Assembly (NCBI GenBank): GCA_963676875.1
Contig: OY781436.1
Location: 2,232,001 to 2,296,000, forward strand
Direction of reading: 5' to 3'
Source: UBA6244 sp963676875
GTDB taxonomy: Bacteria > Bacteroidota > Bacteroidia > Bacteroidales > F082
DNA: 64,000 nt
Under the pieces are notes generated by a model. The model was not told the origin of the DNA, ran no database searches, and saw only the letters and a program-made list of their open reading frames with translations. This document shows positions 15,983 through 26,347 of this stretch, piece by piece. Every line of letters begins with the position of its first letter. Position 1 is the stretch's first letter. Both the position numbers and the translations under genes were made by a program.

Positions 15983-18900
15983 ATGAATAAATTTTTACGC
16001 TTTACTACACATAACACAAAACTTGCGAGATATATTACCTGGCCACAGGCAATTTTCACCCTTATGACGATGATGTTGGGGATCATGCCTTCACAAACTA
16101 GGGCGGAGGGATCGAAGGAGATTTATGTAAATAATCGAACTACTTATCTATATTTATGTAATGATAAGATTGGTCATTGTAATAATGGTCAGGGTGACCG
16201 AATACAATTTGCCACCTATGATTGCGATGAGCCGGAACGCCTGTATTTTGAGATCGCTGATCCCAATGAAGTTGTATATATGGGTTTTAATGGTGGTGGC
16301 ACCGGAGGAACCACGAAGATTGTTTATCGTATCATGAAACTTGGAGGTGGTGTTGCACAGCCTCAAACAGATCTCCCCACCGGCGGAATAGGTTACATCA
16401 ACAATATCTCGGAAGCCAGAGTTGGCCCCATCATTTTATTTGGGGCAGGTGGCTACAGTCAGTTAACTTTTGATCCAACTGAAGCCGGAAGCTATTTTAT
16501 CGAATTTAATATGGTTAACACCAATTCGGGGGCAACTGTAATTGATAATTGGACAATGGATCTGTTCGATATAACAGTAGCTGATAACGCAGGCAATGCC
16601 ATCCCCGGACGATTACATTCCAAAGCCTGGCAATTGACAGAAGACAATAACTGCGATGCTACCTTTTATATCTATTCCGATGATGGTATCGTAACGGCGT
16701 TGACATACAACGATATGTCGGGGGGTGCATGGGTCAACTTTTGTAATCAATTTGGAACAGGGCTTACAGGTGATTGGAATCAGGACAAAAAGTCATACAA
16801 TGGTTATGTTTACGCCCCTCAATACACGCTGTTTTTAAATAATCCTGATGAAAATTTATTTCCCAGTGGCATTACAGGTTCAATTATTGGCACACCATCC
16901 GGACAGCCCTATTGTGATGGAACAGTTGATTTTGATATTGAAGTTGATAAGGCGGGAAATGTGCTTTTAACCCTGAGTTTACCTCTACCGTATCTCAGCG
17001 TGGATATTTCGTATGATGTTATTGCCGGAATTAACACTATTCAGTGGGATGGACTTGATGGAAATGGAGTTCAGGTGCCTCACGATACACCGATTACTTT
17101 TTCTGTGACTTACATTAACGGACTAACCAACTTGCCTTTGTATGATGTGGAAGGCAATCAAAATGGGTTTGTGGTCGAATTGGTAAGACCAACCAGTGGA
17201 TCCTCTCCCGGATTGTCGTGGGATGATCGCGAAATCAGTGGAGGTGGCCAGGGAGATGGATGTGTTAGCAATTTATCGCCTTGGTCGGGTTGTCATCAAT
17301 GGTCAGGTAGTGGAGGATCTGGATTCGGTAACCTGAGAACAATTAATACCTGGTGGTTTAGTTCGTCGGAAACCTCAGCCAGTGTAAATATGGCTGAGTT
17401 GCGTTTACCCCAAGTTCCCGCCTGGATAAATAACACCGATCAGGTCTGCCCCGGTCAAACAGTAGAGTATTCAGTTGACGAACCCAACAGCACTAACTTT
17501 GTTTGGACATTTGACGGTGCACCCCTTCCCTCCACGGGAAATACGGCCAGCATCACTTTTGGTCCCACAGCTACCAGCGGCGACGTTACCGTTTATGGCA
17601 CCAATAGTTGTGGTGATGGACCCATCCAAACCCTTTTTGTAACCGTTCTTCCATCAGCAACGGTGGATGCAGGTTCAGATGGACATACCTGTACAACAAC
17701 GCCTTATTTCTTGTTCGATGCCTCGGCTGCCGACTGGAGTGCTTTGGAATGGACTACCTCGGGTAGCGGAACATTCGACAGCCGTTTTAACACGGAGCAA
17801 ACAAATTACAATCCATCAGCAGCCGATGTGGCCAGTGGATCGGTTGTATTAACATTGAATGCCACACCCAACCTTCCATGTACGGATGTGGTTACCGACT
17901 TCATCACCCTCACCATCGACCCGCTTCCGGTTGCTGATGCGGGAACCTATACTTCTACACATTTTTGTGCCACGGCTGACTTTTCACTGGATCAGGCAGG
18001 TGCACAAAACAACAGTGGCGTTTTGTGGACGACTTCGGGCGATGGCACTTTCATTCCCAATGATGCTACACTGCAGGCCACCTACGTACCCGGTCCCACA
18101 GATGCCGGAAACGTGGACCTCACGCTTACCGCCATCGCCAATGTGGGCTCCGCATGTTCCGATGTTTCTGATATGATATCGCTCACCATTGATCCACTTC
18201 CAATAGCAGACGTAGGAACCTATGGCGATTTATCGGTTTGTGAGGATGGTTCATTTTGGCTCAATTTAGCCACCACCAACCACAGTAGTGGCCGTATGTG
18301 GACCACCAGTGGCAATGGAACATTTGATGACAACACACGACTGGATGCCACCTATACTCCCGGTTCTAATGATATCGCAGCAGGAACCGTTGACCTCACC
18401 CTGACTGCCATGGCCGATGGTCAGTGCCTCTCTCCCGCGGATGATGCCACCAGCAGCCTTACGCTGGCAGTGGTACGCAACCCTTTGGCCACCATCACCA
18501 GCGTTGCCAACCCCATGTGTTCCAATGCAACGTACAACCTTAACAGTACGGTGACAGATGCCTCCTCCTTTCAATGGAGTGGTGGAGCAGGTACTTTTGA
18601 CGATAACACCTCATTGACACCCATTTATACACCGGGTCAACCGGATATTGATGCCGGATCGGTTACCCTGACCCTGACGGCGATGCCACTGAATCCATGT
18701 GCTGTTGTGTCAACTGTTGATATTACCATCCCTATCGTCAAGGAGCCAACAGCCGATGCAGGTCCCGATGAGTTAGGTTGCCAGGATGCACCCTATGTAA
18801 TTTTGGCCAATGCCAATGAATACAGTAACCTCATCTGGACAACCACAGGAGCGGGTACACTTGATGAAACAGATCCGCTTAACCCCATTTATACCCCAAC

Positions 18901-21900
18901 CATTTTTGAATATGGTTCGGCCGGAGGTATTGATTTTACCCTGGAGGCTGTGGGCAACGGACCATGTGCTTCTGCCTTTTCATCCATGCACCTGCAGATT
19001 AATGAAGGTTCTTCAGCAGATGCCGGTTCGGATGAACTGGCTTGCGCCGAATTATCATTTAATTTCGCCAACAGTGCCAGTCCACCGGCGTTTTATAATG
19101 CCAATTCCATTCTGTGGACAGTAAGTGGCGATGCCACAGGCGGGTCTTTTGCTGCGGGAACCGAAACCCAGCGTTTCCCCGTTTATAATTTAGGAACCAA
19201 TCCCGTAGCCTATCCCATCACCCTCACTTTTACCATGTCGGTTGAAACACCTCCCTTTTGTGAGGAATCCGATCAAATGGAACTTACCGTGGTAGATTAT
19301 CTGCCCGGCGCCCCACTCACCCCCGACCAAACCATTTGCTACAACATCGTCCCAGCCCAGATGGAAGTTAGTGCCCCCACGGGCGGTGTAGGCACCTACA
19401 GCTACCAATGGCAGAGCTCCACCGACAATGTCACCTTCACCGACATCCCCGGAGCCACGGCCCTGACCTATCAGAGTATCCCCTCCTTACTACAGACCAC
19501 CTATTTTAGAAACGTACAAAGCTGCGATTGCGGCAGCAAGGAAACCCCGGTGATCACGGTCAACGTGTGGGATGAATTTTTGGCCGGCGCCCCCGCCCCC
19601 GATGAAGGCATCTGCTTTAGCAACCAACCCCAGCTGCTGGTGGCCGACCCCCCCACAGGCGGCGATGGCACCTACCTCTACCAGTGGCAAAGCTCCACCG
19701 ACAACATCACCTTTAGCGACATCCCCGGAGCCACCACCCTGAGCTACCAACCCCCTTTACTCACCCAAACCACCTATTACAGGTTGCGACAGACCAATAC
19801 CTGTGCACTTGTATTCACCCCCACCACCACCATCAGCGTGCTGGATGAGTTCATCCCCGGCGCCGTGAGTGCCGACCAGCTCATCTGCTACAACACCCAG
19901 CCCACCCCCGTGAGTGCCGATCCCCCCACCGGCGGTGATGGCAACTACACCTACCAGTGGCAAAGCTCCACGGACGATATCACCTACACCGATATTGCGG
20001 GCGCCACCAGCCTGAGCTACCAACCCGGCCTGCTGACCACCCCCACCTACTACCACCTGAACCAGATATGCATCTGTGGCACCGTGACCACCGCCACGAT
20101 ATTCGTGGATGTGCATCCCGACTACAACGTGGGCAGCATCAGTGGCGATCAGACCATCTGCTACAATACCGTCCCCACGGCAATTTTGGGAACCGCCCCC
20201 ACGGGAGGCGATGGCACCTACACTTACCAATGGCAGAGTTCCACCAACAACGTCACCTTTTTGGATATACCCGGCGCCACCCAAATCGACTACCAAAGCG
20301 GAGCCTTGACCACCACCACCTACTTCAGACAAGTACAAAGCAGTGGATCAGGCTGTGGAATAGAAAACACCAATACGGTGACCGTAACCGTTTACAACGA
20401 ATTCTTACCAGGAAACGCCACCGGCAACCAAACCATTTGCTTTAACACCATTCCCACCCTGCCCCTGCACGGCACCGTACCCACGGGCGCAGACGGCATC
20501 TACAGCTACCAGTGGGAAAAATCACAGGCAGGCGGACCCTATACCCCCATCGGAGGCGCCACATCACTGGATTACAGCGAGCCCAACGCCCTGCAAACCA
20601 CCACCAACTACCGCCTGATGCAAACATCCGGATGCGGCAGCATCTACACCAACATCGTCACCATCACGGTAAACGATCCCCCCAACGTGGTGGCCGTATC
20701 CAATATCAGCTCCGTGTGTGTGAACAACGAAGTCACCTTTAGTGGATTCAGCACCGACAACGTCACCTGGATGTGGGACTTTGGCGATGGCACCACCAGC
20801 ACCGACCAAAACCCACCCCCACATACCTACACGATTTTTGGAAACTACCTGGTGACCCTCACCGTCACCGATGTGATTGGCTGCAGCAACGCCGACACCC
20901 TGATGATCGACGTGGTAGAACCCCCCATAGTTGATTTCAGCTATGCCATAGACACCTGTCAGAAGATCATCTTCACCGATGAGAGCATCGCCCCCGCGGG
21001 CTACTTTTTGGTAGACTGGTACTGGGAACTGGGCGATGGCACCACCGATTCAGGCCCCACGTTCAGACACCAATACCCAGCAGGAGGTGTTTACACGGTC
21101 ACTTTAACTGTCACCAGTGAAAAAGACGGAGATTTCTGTACCAACAGCACCTCCCTGCCCGTAATCGTCCCCAACACCCCCACCATCTACTACACCTGGG
21201 ATCCCGAGCCCACCTGTTTGATGGACACCACCTTCTTCTACGGCGCCTCGGGCACCCCCATCACCGACTGGTACTGGAACTTCGACGACGGCCACGACAC
21301 CACCGGACAATATGCCGGCCACGTGTTCGACAACCCCGGAACTTATGACGTGATTCTCTACATCACCGACACCAACCTGTGCCAGAATAGCCTAAGCCAA
21401 CAAGTCACCATCAACCCCATCCCACAGGTGAGCATGCAAATCTTCGATTCCCCCACCTGCGCCCAGAGCATGACTACTTTCCAAGGCACCGCCGACACAG
21501 GCATTGAATTCTGGTATTGGGACTTTGGCGATGGCGGCATTAGCGAAGACCAAAACCCCGTTCACAGCTACACCAATGGCGGAACGTACACGGTCACCTT
21601 AACCGCCACCGACTCGGCAGGCTGCTCCGCCACTGCCACCGGAGAGATCATCGTGGTACCCACCCCCACAGCCGACTTTAGCTATAGCATGAGCGGCTGC
21701 AACCTGTTTGCCTTTACCGACAACAGCACCACCCCCGCAGGCTATCAGGAATACAGCTGGCACTGGGACTTTGGCGATGGCTTTACCTCCGACGTCCCCG
21801 ATCCCGTACACACCTATGCCACGGGCGGCTTTTTCGATGTCAAACTGGTGTTCACCAGCGATAGCCTGGGCTACCAATGCAGCGACAGCATCACCAAAAC

Positions 21901-24900
21901 CGTGCAAGCCCCCAACACCCCCGGAGCCACCTTCACCTGGGCACCCAACCCCGCACAGGCAGGCGACAACATTGGCTTTTTTGCCACCAGCGGCAGCACC
22001 ATCACCAACTGGGCATGGGACTTTGCCGATGGCGGCACCGCCACGGGACAAAATGCAACCCACACCTACACCAACCCCGGCGACTACGACGTGAGCTTAA
22101 CCGTCACCGATGTGAGCGGCTGCACCTTTGAGACCGTGATACAAGTAAATGTGGGAGGCCTGCCCCCTGTTGACTTTAGCTGGGACAACTCCTGTGAAAA
22201 CACCCCCATCCAGTTCACCACCGATGCCACCGTAACCGATGTGGGTGCCGTGGCTATCTACGACTGGGACTTTGGCGATGGCACAGGCAGCAACAACCAG
22301 GATCCCCTGCACACCTACCTCAACGCGAACATGTACAATGTCACCCTCACCATCATCGACACCCTGGGATATACCAACAGCGTTACCCACCAGGTAGAAG
22401 TGATGCCCGAGCCCATCAGCATGTTTTCTATCAGCAGTCCCAACTGCGAGAACTCAGAAACCTACTTTGAAGACTACAGCATTGCCCTGAGCGGCTATCT
22501 CACCACCTGGGAGTGGGACTTTGGCGATGGCAATACAGCAACCATCAACTTCCCCGACGATCCCGATGTAAGCCACATTTACCCCAGTACAGGCACCTAC
22601 ACCGCCATGCTAACGGTCACCACCAGCGATGGCTGTCAGGCCACTAGCACACAAGAGGTCACCATCACCCCATCACCCATTGCCCAGATCGACTACGATG
22701 CGGGCTGCATGAGCGGACCCATCAGCTTCCACGATGTGAGCAGTGAAAACGGCGCCGGCACCATCATCGCAAGGCAGTGGAACTTTGGCGACCCCGCCAG
22801 TGGATCTTCCAACCAGAGCACCCAGAGCGATCCCACCCACTTGTTCAGCGGTCCGGGCACCTATGAAGTCACCCTAAGCATCACCTCCCAAAGCGGCTGC
22901 ACGGATGCCGACACCATGGAGATCACCATCACCGATGCCCCCGAGGTGGACTTTACTTTCACCCCCGCCTGCATGCACGAACCGGTAAGCTTTACCATCA
23001 CCGACCTAACCAATTTGGATCAATACTTTTGGGACTTTGGCGATGGCCACACCAGCCAGCAGCCCGATCCCGAAAACACCTACGACAGCCCCGGCGACTA
23101 CCAGGTAACCCTGACCGTACAAACCACCGATGGCTGCACGGCCACCCAAACCCAAACGGTAACGGTGAACCCCCTGCCACAGGCTAGCTTTGAGTACAGT
23201 GAGCCCACCTGCGTAGGCGATACCATCTTCTTCTTAAACCTAAGCAACAGCCCCAATGGCGCCATTGTAAAATGGGAATGGGACTTTGGCGATGGCAATA
23301 CCGAAACCATCCTGGCACCCAATGGCGGCAACACCAGCCACGTGTATGCCAACGACCAAAGCTACGATGTCACCCTGACCGTTACCGACTCCGACAGCTG
23401 TCAGAATACAGTAACCAGAACAGTGATCTCCGTAGCCAGTCCCGTGGCAGAGTTCAACTGGGAAGACGCCTGCTTTGGCCAGCCCACCCAGTTTTATGAT
23501 CTGACCAACAACACCCCCGACATTGGCAGTTGGTACTGGGACTTTGGCGACCCCCTCTCGGGCAACACCAACACCAGCACCTACCAAAACCCCACCCACG
23601 TGTTCAGTAGTCCGGGCGATTACACCGTCACCCTGATTGTGACCAACACCCAGGGCTGCGACGACACCATCACCCACGATCTGAGCGTGAACCCCGCCCC
23701 CGATGTAAGCTTTACCATGAGCAGCGACACCCTGTGTGCCAACACCCGGGTAAGCTTTGCAGGCACCTCCACGGCACAGATCAGCACCTGGTACTGGGAC
23801 TTTGGCGATGGCGGCTATGCCCTGACCCAGAATGCCGATTATTTGTACAACGCCCCCGGCAGCTACACGGTAACACTTACAGTCACCGACCTGGCAGGCT
23901 GTGAGGCCTCCACCAGTCAGCAGATCGTGGTCAAAGACGCCCCCCTGGCCAACTTCAGCTACCGGAATGCCTGTTTGGGCGACACCACCTACTTCACCGA
24001 TGAGAGCTACAGTCAGCTGGGCTACATTGCCGGCTGGGAATGGGATTTGGGCGATGGAACTACTGCCAACATCCAAAACCCCACCCACCTGTACGCCACC
24101 AACGACGACTTCCAGGTAACCCTTATCGCCACGGACAACTACGGCTGTGCCGACACCATCCGTCAATGGGTGAAGGTAAGAACCCGCCCCATCGCCAAAA
24201 TCGAAAGCTTTGTACAAGTATGTGATCCGGCCGGACAAGTTTACTTCTTTGATGGCAGCGAGCCCGGAGCCGATGGCAACCCCATCCAAACCTGGGAATG
24301 GAATTTAAACGAAGGCTATTACAGCACAGAAATCGATCCCGAGTACATCTACGAAATCACCGACACCTGTTACCAGGTAACCCTAAAAGTCACCGATGAC
24401 AACGCATGTTACTCCACGGACACGGTAGAAGTCTGCGTGTTTGGACAATTGGAAGTAGAAATCACCGCCGATCAGGTTTGTTTGACACAGCCAACGACCT
24501 TTTACGCGAACTACCTGCCCGAGAACGACAGCGTGGCCAGCTACAGCTGGAACTTCCACGATGGCACCCCACAGATCACCACCTACCACGACAGCATCCA
24601 ACACACCTTTGCCAATCCCGGGCTTTACAATGTAGAGCTCATGGCCGTTGACACCAATGGCTGCACGGCATACGCCAGTCTGGAAATCACCATCGACAGC
24701 CTGCCCACCCCAAGATTTAGCTACGAGGCAGGTGCCTGTGATACCCCCATGCAGTTCACCGACGAATCACTACACGGAGGCAACTTTATTCAAACCTGGT
24801 TGTGGGACTTTGGCGATCCGCTAAGCACGGAGCCCAACACCAGCAATGAGCAGAACCCCACCCACCTGTATTCACCCAACGACAGCAGCTACCAGGTAAA

Positions 24901-26335
24901 ACTCATTGTCACCAACTTTAACGGCTGCACCGACTCCATTACCCAAACGGTCTATACCAGGGCCTGTCTGATAGCCAACTTCTACGTACCCGACACCATC
25001 AATTTGTGTGCACTAACAGAAGTATGCTTTGCCGACAGCTCCGTATTTTTGACCCAAAACGGAAACATCACCCAATGGGATTGGGACTTTGGCGATGGAA
25101 ATACCGATAGCTACACCAGCTTCCAGAGCCATGCATGCCATAGTTATCAGGACAACCAAGGCGGCACCTACCAGGTCACCCTGACCGTTACCGGAGAGAT
25201 TGGCACCCAAACCTACACCAACACCATCACCAAAGAAGTGCTCATACGTCCCACCCCCATGGCAGCGATCATCGTTCAGAACAACTGTCTGGGCGACACC
25301 ACCTTCTTCACGGATGGCAGTGAGACCTATTCAGAGCCCATTACCACCTGGCGTTGGGACTTTGGCGACACCTCAACCGATGCCGACACGGCCATTGTTG
25401 CCAACCCCTACTACATCTACCCCGAGTATGAGACCTACCTCACCGAACTCATTGTAGCCAACCGGTGGGGATGTACAGACACCACCACCACGGAGGTGAC
25501 CATTTACAAGCCACCCACGGCCGAGTTTAGCTGGGCAGAAACCTGTCAGGGATACTACACCTACTTCACCGATGAAAGCACAGCCGACAGTGCACAGATC
25601 ACTAACTACTTCTGGCACTTTGGCGATCCATACACCATGGACAGCGTGAGTGAAGAGCAGAACCCCTACCACATCTACGATTCCATCGACAGCTACACGG
25701 TAACCATGCAAATCACCGATGCCAACTTCTGCAGGAGCCAAATCAGCCAGGAACTGGAAATCTATCCCGTACCCACGGCCTTGTTTACCCTGACCGAAGA
25801 CTGGGAAGGCAGACAGGGACAGGTGAAACTGGACAACCTCTCCGAGGGAGCCATCGACTACTTCTGGGACTTTGACGACACCTACACCACCACGGAAGAA
25901 AACCCCATCCACCAGTATGAGTACGACAGTGATCCCATCTACAACCTGACCCTTGTAGCCACCAACACCTATGGCTGTCCCGACACGCTCATTTACCCCT
26001 ATGAGTTGCTGTTCACGGGATTGTATGTACCCAATGCCTTTAGTCCCTCTGTGGCTGATGAGACCTTTAACACCTTCAAGCCGGTGGGTATTAACTTAAG
26101 TGAATACAAGCTGGAAGTGTTCAGCTCATGGGGCAATTTGGTCTTTAGCAGCACCCGTCTTGAAAACGGACAGGTAGCCGAAGGCTGGGATGGCACCTAT
26201 GAAGGTCAGCCTTTGCCCACAGGCACTTATATCTGGCGCATCACGGCACGCTTTAGCGATGACAGCTACTGGCGCGGCAGCGACAATGGCGACGGCAATT
26301 TAGAAACCCACGGAACTGTAACTTTGATCCGATAA
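15983..26335 (+). CDS. Giant secreted multi-domain PKD protein with type B T9SS sorting domain
   Basis: 3450 residues. A long signal peptide (about 1-41) precedes a unique N-terminal part (about 42-475) and one Ig-like unit (about 475-558). Three tandem arrays follow: six 'ADAG...WTTSGxGTF...YTPG' units (about 560-1105), five 'PTGGDGTYxYQWQSSTDN...DIPGAT' units (about 1107-1566), and 21 PKD-type units recognised by W-x-W-D-F-G-D-G or close variants (about 1570-3335). The C-terminus (about 3340-3450, 'LYVPNAFSPS...WGNLVFSS...GWDGTYEGQPLPTGTYIWRI') is the gliding-motility-associated C-terminal domain, the type B signal of T9SS. Predicted role: cell-surface adhesin or motility filament, like SprB. 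The next gene encodes a PorP/SprF-type partner. Confidence 0.95.
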   Translation: MNKFLRFTTHNTKLARYITWPQAIFTLMTMMLGIMPSQTRAEGSKEIYVNNRTTYLYLCNDKIGHCNNGQGDRIQFATYDCDEPERLYFEIADPNEVVYMGFNGGGTGGTTKIVYRIMKLGGGVAQPQTDLPTGGIGYINNISEARVGPIILFGAGGYSQLTFDPTEAGSYFIEFNMVNTNSGATVIDNWTMDLFDITVADNAGNAIPGRLHSKAWQLTEDNNCDATFYIYSDDGIVTALTYNDMSGGAWVNFCNQFGTGLTGDWNQDKKSYNGYVYAPQYTLFLNNPDENLFPSGITGSIIGTPSGQPYCDGTVDFDIEVDKAGNVLLTLSLPLPYLSVDISYDVIAGINTIQWDGLDGNGVQVPHDTPITFSVTYINGLTNLPLYDVEGNQNGFVVELVRPTSGSSPGLSWDDREISGGGQGDGCVSNLSPWSGCHQWSGSGGSGFGNLRTINTWWFSSSETSASVNMAELRLPQVPAWINNTDQVCPGQTVEYSVDEPNSTNFVWTFDGAPLPSTGNTASITFGPTATSGDVTVYGTNSCGDGPIQTLFVTVLPSATVDAGSDGHTCTTTPYFLFDASAADWSALEWTTSGSGTFDSRFNTEQTNYNPSAADVASGSVVLTLNATPNLPCTDVVTDFITLTIDPLPVADAGTYTSTHFCATADFSLDQAGAQNNSGVLWTTSGDGTFIPNDATLQATYVPGPTDAGNVDLTLTAIANVGSACSDVSDMISLTIDPLPIADVGTYGDLSVCEDGSFWLNLATTNHSSGRMWTTSGNGTFDDNTRLDATYTPGSNDIAAGTVDLTLTAMADGQCLSPADDATSSLTLAVVRNPLATITSVANPMCSNATYNLNSTVTDASSFQWSGGAGTFDDNTSLTPIYTPGQPDIDAGSVTLTLTAMPLNPCAVVSTVDITIPIVKEPTADAGPDELGCQDAPYVILANANEYSNLIWTTTGAGTLDETDPLNPIYTPTIFEYGSAGGIDFTLEAVGNGPCASAFSSMHLQINEGSSADAGSDELACAELSFNFANSASPPAFYNANSILWTVSGDATGGSFAAGTETQRFPVYNLGTNPVAYPITLTFTMSVETPPFCEESDQMELTVVDYLPGAPLTPDQTICYNIVPAQMEVSAPTGGVGTYSYQWQSSTDNVTFTDIPGATALTYQSIPSLLQTTYFRNVQSCDCGSKETPVITVNVWDEFLAGAPAPDEGICFSNQPQLLVADPPTGGDGTYLYQWQSSTDNITFSDIPGATTLSYQPPLLTQTTYYRLRQTNTCALVFTPTTTISVLDEFIPGAVSADQLICYNTQPTPVSADPPTGGDGNYTYQWQSSTDDITYTDIAGATSLSYQPGLLTTPTYYHLNQICICGTVTTATIFVDVHPDYNVGSISGDQTICYNTVPTAILGTAPTGGDGTYTYQWQSSTNNVTFLDIPGATQIDYQSGALTTTTYFRQVQSSGSGCGIENTNTVTVTVYNEFLPGNATGNQTICFNTIPTLPLHGTVPTGADGIYSYQWEKSQAGGPYTPIGGATSLDYSEPNALQTTTNYRLMQTSGCGSIYTNIVTITVNDPPNVVAVSNISSVCVNNEVTFSGFSTDNVTWMWDFGDGTTSTDQNPPPHTYTIFGNYLVTLTVTDVIGCSNADTLMIDVVEPPIVDFSYAIDTCQKIIFTDESIAPAGYFLVDWYWELGDGTTDSGPTFRHQYPAGGVYTVTLTVTSEKDGDFCTNSTSLPVIVPNTPTIYYTWDPEPTCLMDTTFFYGASGTPITDWYWNFDDGHDTTGQYAGHVFDNPGTYDVILYITDTNLCQNSLSQQVTINPIPQVSMQIFDSPTCAQSMTTFQGTADTGIEFWYWDFGDGGISEDQNPVHSYTNGGTYTVTLTATDSAGCSATATGEIIVVPTPTADFSYSMSGCNLFAFTDNSTTPAGYQEYSWHWDFGDGFTSDVPDPVHTYATGGFFDVKLVFTSDSLGYQCSDSITKTVQAPNTPGATFTWAPNPAQAGDNIGFFATSGSTITNWAWDFADGGTATGQNATHTYTNPGDYDVSLTVTDVSGCTFETVIQVNVGGLPPVDFSWDNSCENTPIQFTTDATVTDVGAVAIYDWDFGDGTGSNNQDPLHTYLNANMYNVTLTIIDTLGYTNSVTHQVEVMPEPISMFSISSPNCENSETYFEDYSIALSGYLTTWEWDFGDGNTATINFPDDPDVSHIYPSTGTYTAMLTVTTSDGCQATSTQEVTITPSPIAQIDYDAGCMSGPISFHDVSSENGAGTIIARQWNFGDPASGSSNQSTQSDPTHLFSGPGTYEVTLSITSQSGCTDADTMEITITDAPEVDFTFTPACMHEPVSFTITDLTNLDQYFWDFGDGHTSQQPDPENTYDSPGDYQVTLTVQTTDGCTATQTQTVTVNPLPQASFEYSEPTCVGDTIFFLNLSNSPNGAIVKWEWDFGDGNTETILAPNGGNTSHVYANDQSYDVTLTVTDSDSCQNTVTRTVISVASPVAEFNWEDACFGQPTQFYDLTNNTPDIGSWYWDFGDPLSGNTNTSTYQNPTHVFSSPGDYTVTLIVTNTQGCDDTITHDLSVNPAPDVSFTMSSDTLCANTRVSFAGTSTAQISTWYWDFGDGGYALTQNADYLYNAPGSYTVTLTVTDLAGCEASTSQQIVVKDAPLANFSYRNACLGDTTYFTDESYSQLGYIAGWEWDLGDGTTANIQNPTHLYATNDDFQVTLIATDNYGCADTIRQWVKVRTRPIAKIESFVQVCDPAGQVYFFDGSEPGADGNPIQTWEWNLNEGYYSTEIDPEYIYEITDTCYQVTLKVTDDNACYSTDTVEVCVFGQLEVEITADQVCLTQPTTFYANYLPENDSVASYSWNFHDGTPQITTYHDSIQHTFANPGLYNVELMAVDTNGCTAYASLEITIDSLPTPRFSYEAGACDTPMQFTDESLHGGNFIQTWLWDFGDPLSTEPNTSNEQNPTHLYSPNDSSYQVKLIVTNFNGCTDSITQTVYTRACLIANFYVPDTINLCALTEVCFADSSVFLTQNGNITQWDWDFGDGNTDSYTSFQSHACHSYQDNQGGTYQVTLTVTGEIGTQTYTNTITKEVLIRPTPMAAIIVQNNCLGDTTFFTDGSETYSEPITTWRWDFGDTSTDADTAIVANPYYIYPEYETYLTELIVANRWGCTDTTTTEVTIYKPPTAEFSWAETCQGYYTYFTDESTADSAQITNYFWHFGDPYTMDSVSEEQNPYHIYDSIDSYTVTMQITDANFCRSQISQELEIYPVPTALFTLTEDWEGRQGQVKLDNLSEGAIDYFWDFDDTYTTTEENPIHQYEYDSDPIYNLTLVATNTYGCPDTLIYPYELLFTGLYVPNAFSPSVADETFNTFKPVGINLSEYKLEVFSSWGNLVFSSTRLENGQVAEGWDGTYEGQPLPTGTYIWRITARFSDDSYWRGSDNGDGNLETHGTVTLIR

Positions 26336-26347
26336 ATCGATACAGAC

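Noticed and set aside
16154..25912. Many long minus-strand and off-frame reading frames inside the giant gene, up to 349 residues (for example 23240-24289).
   Set aside because: They mirror the repetitive C-rich PKD coding sequence; their Gly/Val/Ala-rich, low-complexity translations are what the complement of Pro/Thr/Asp/Gly codons gives.
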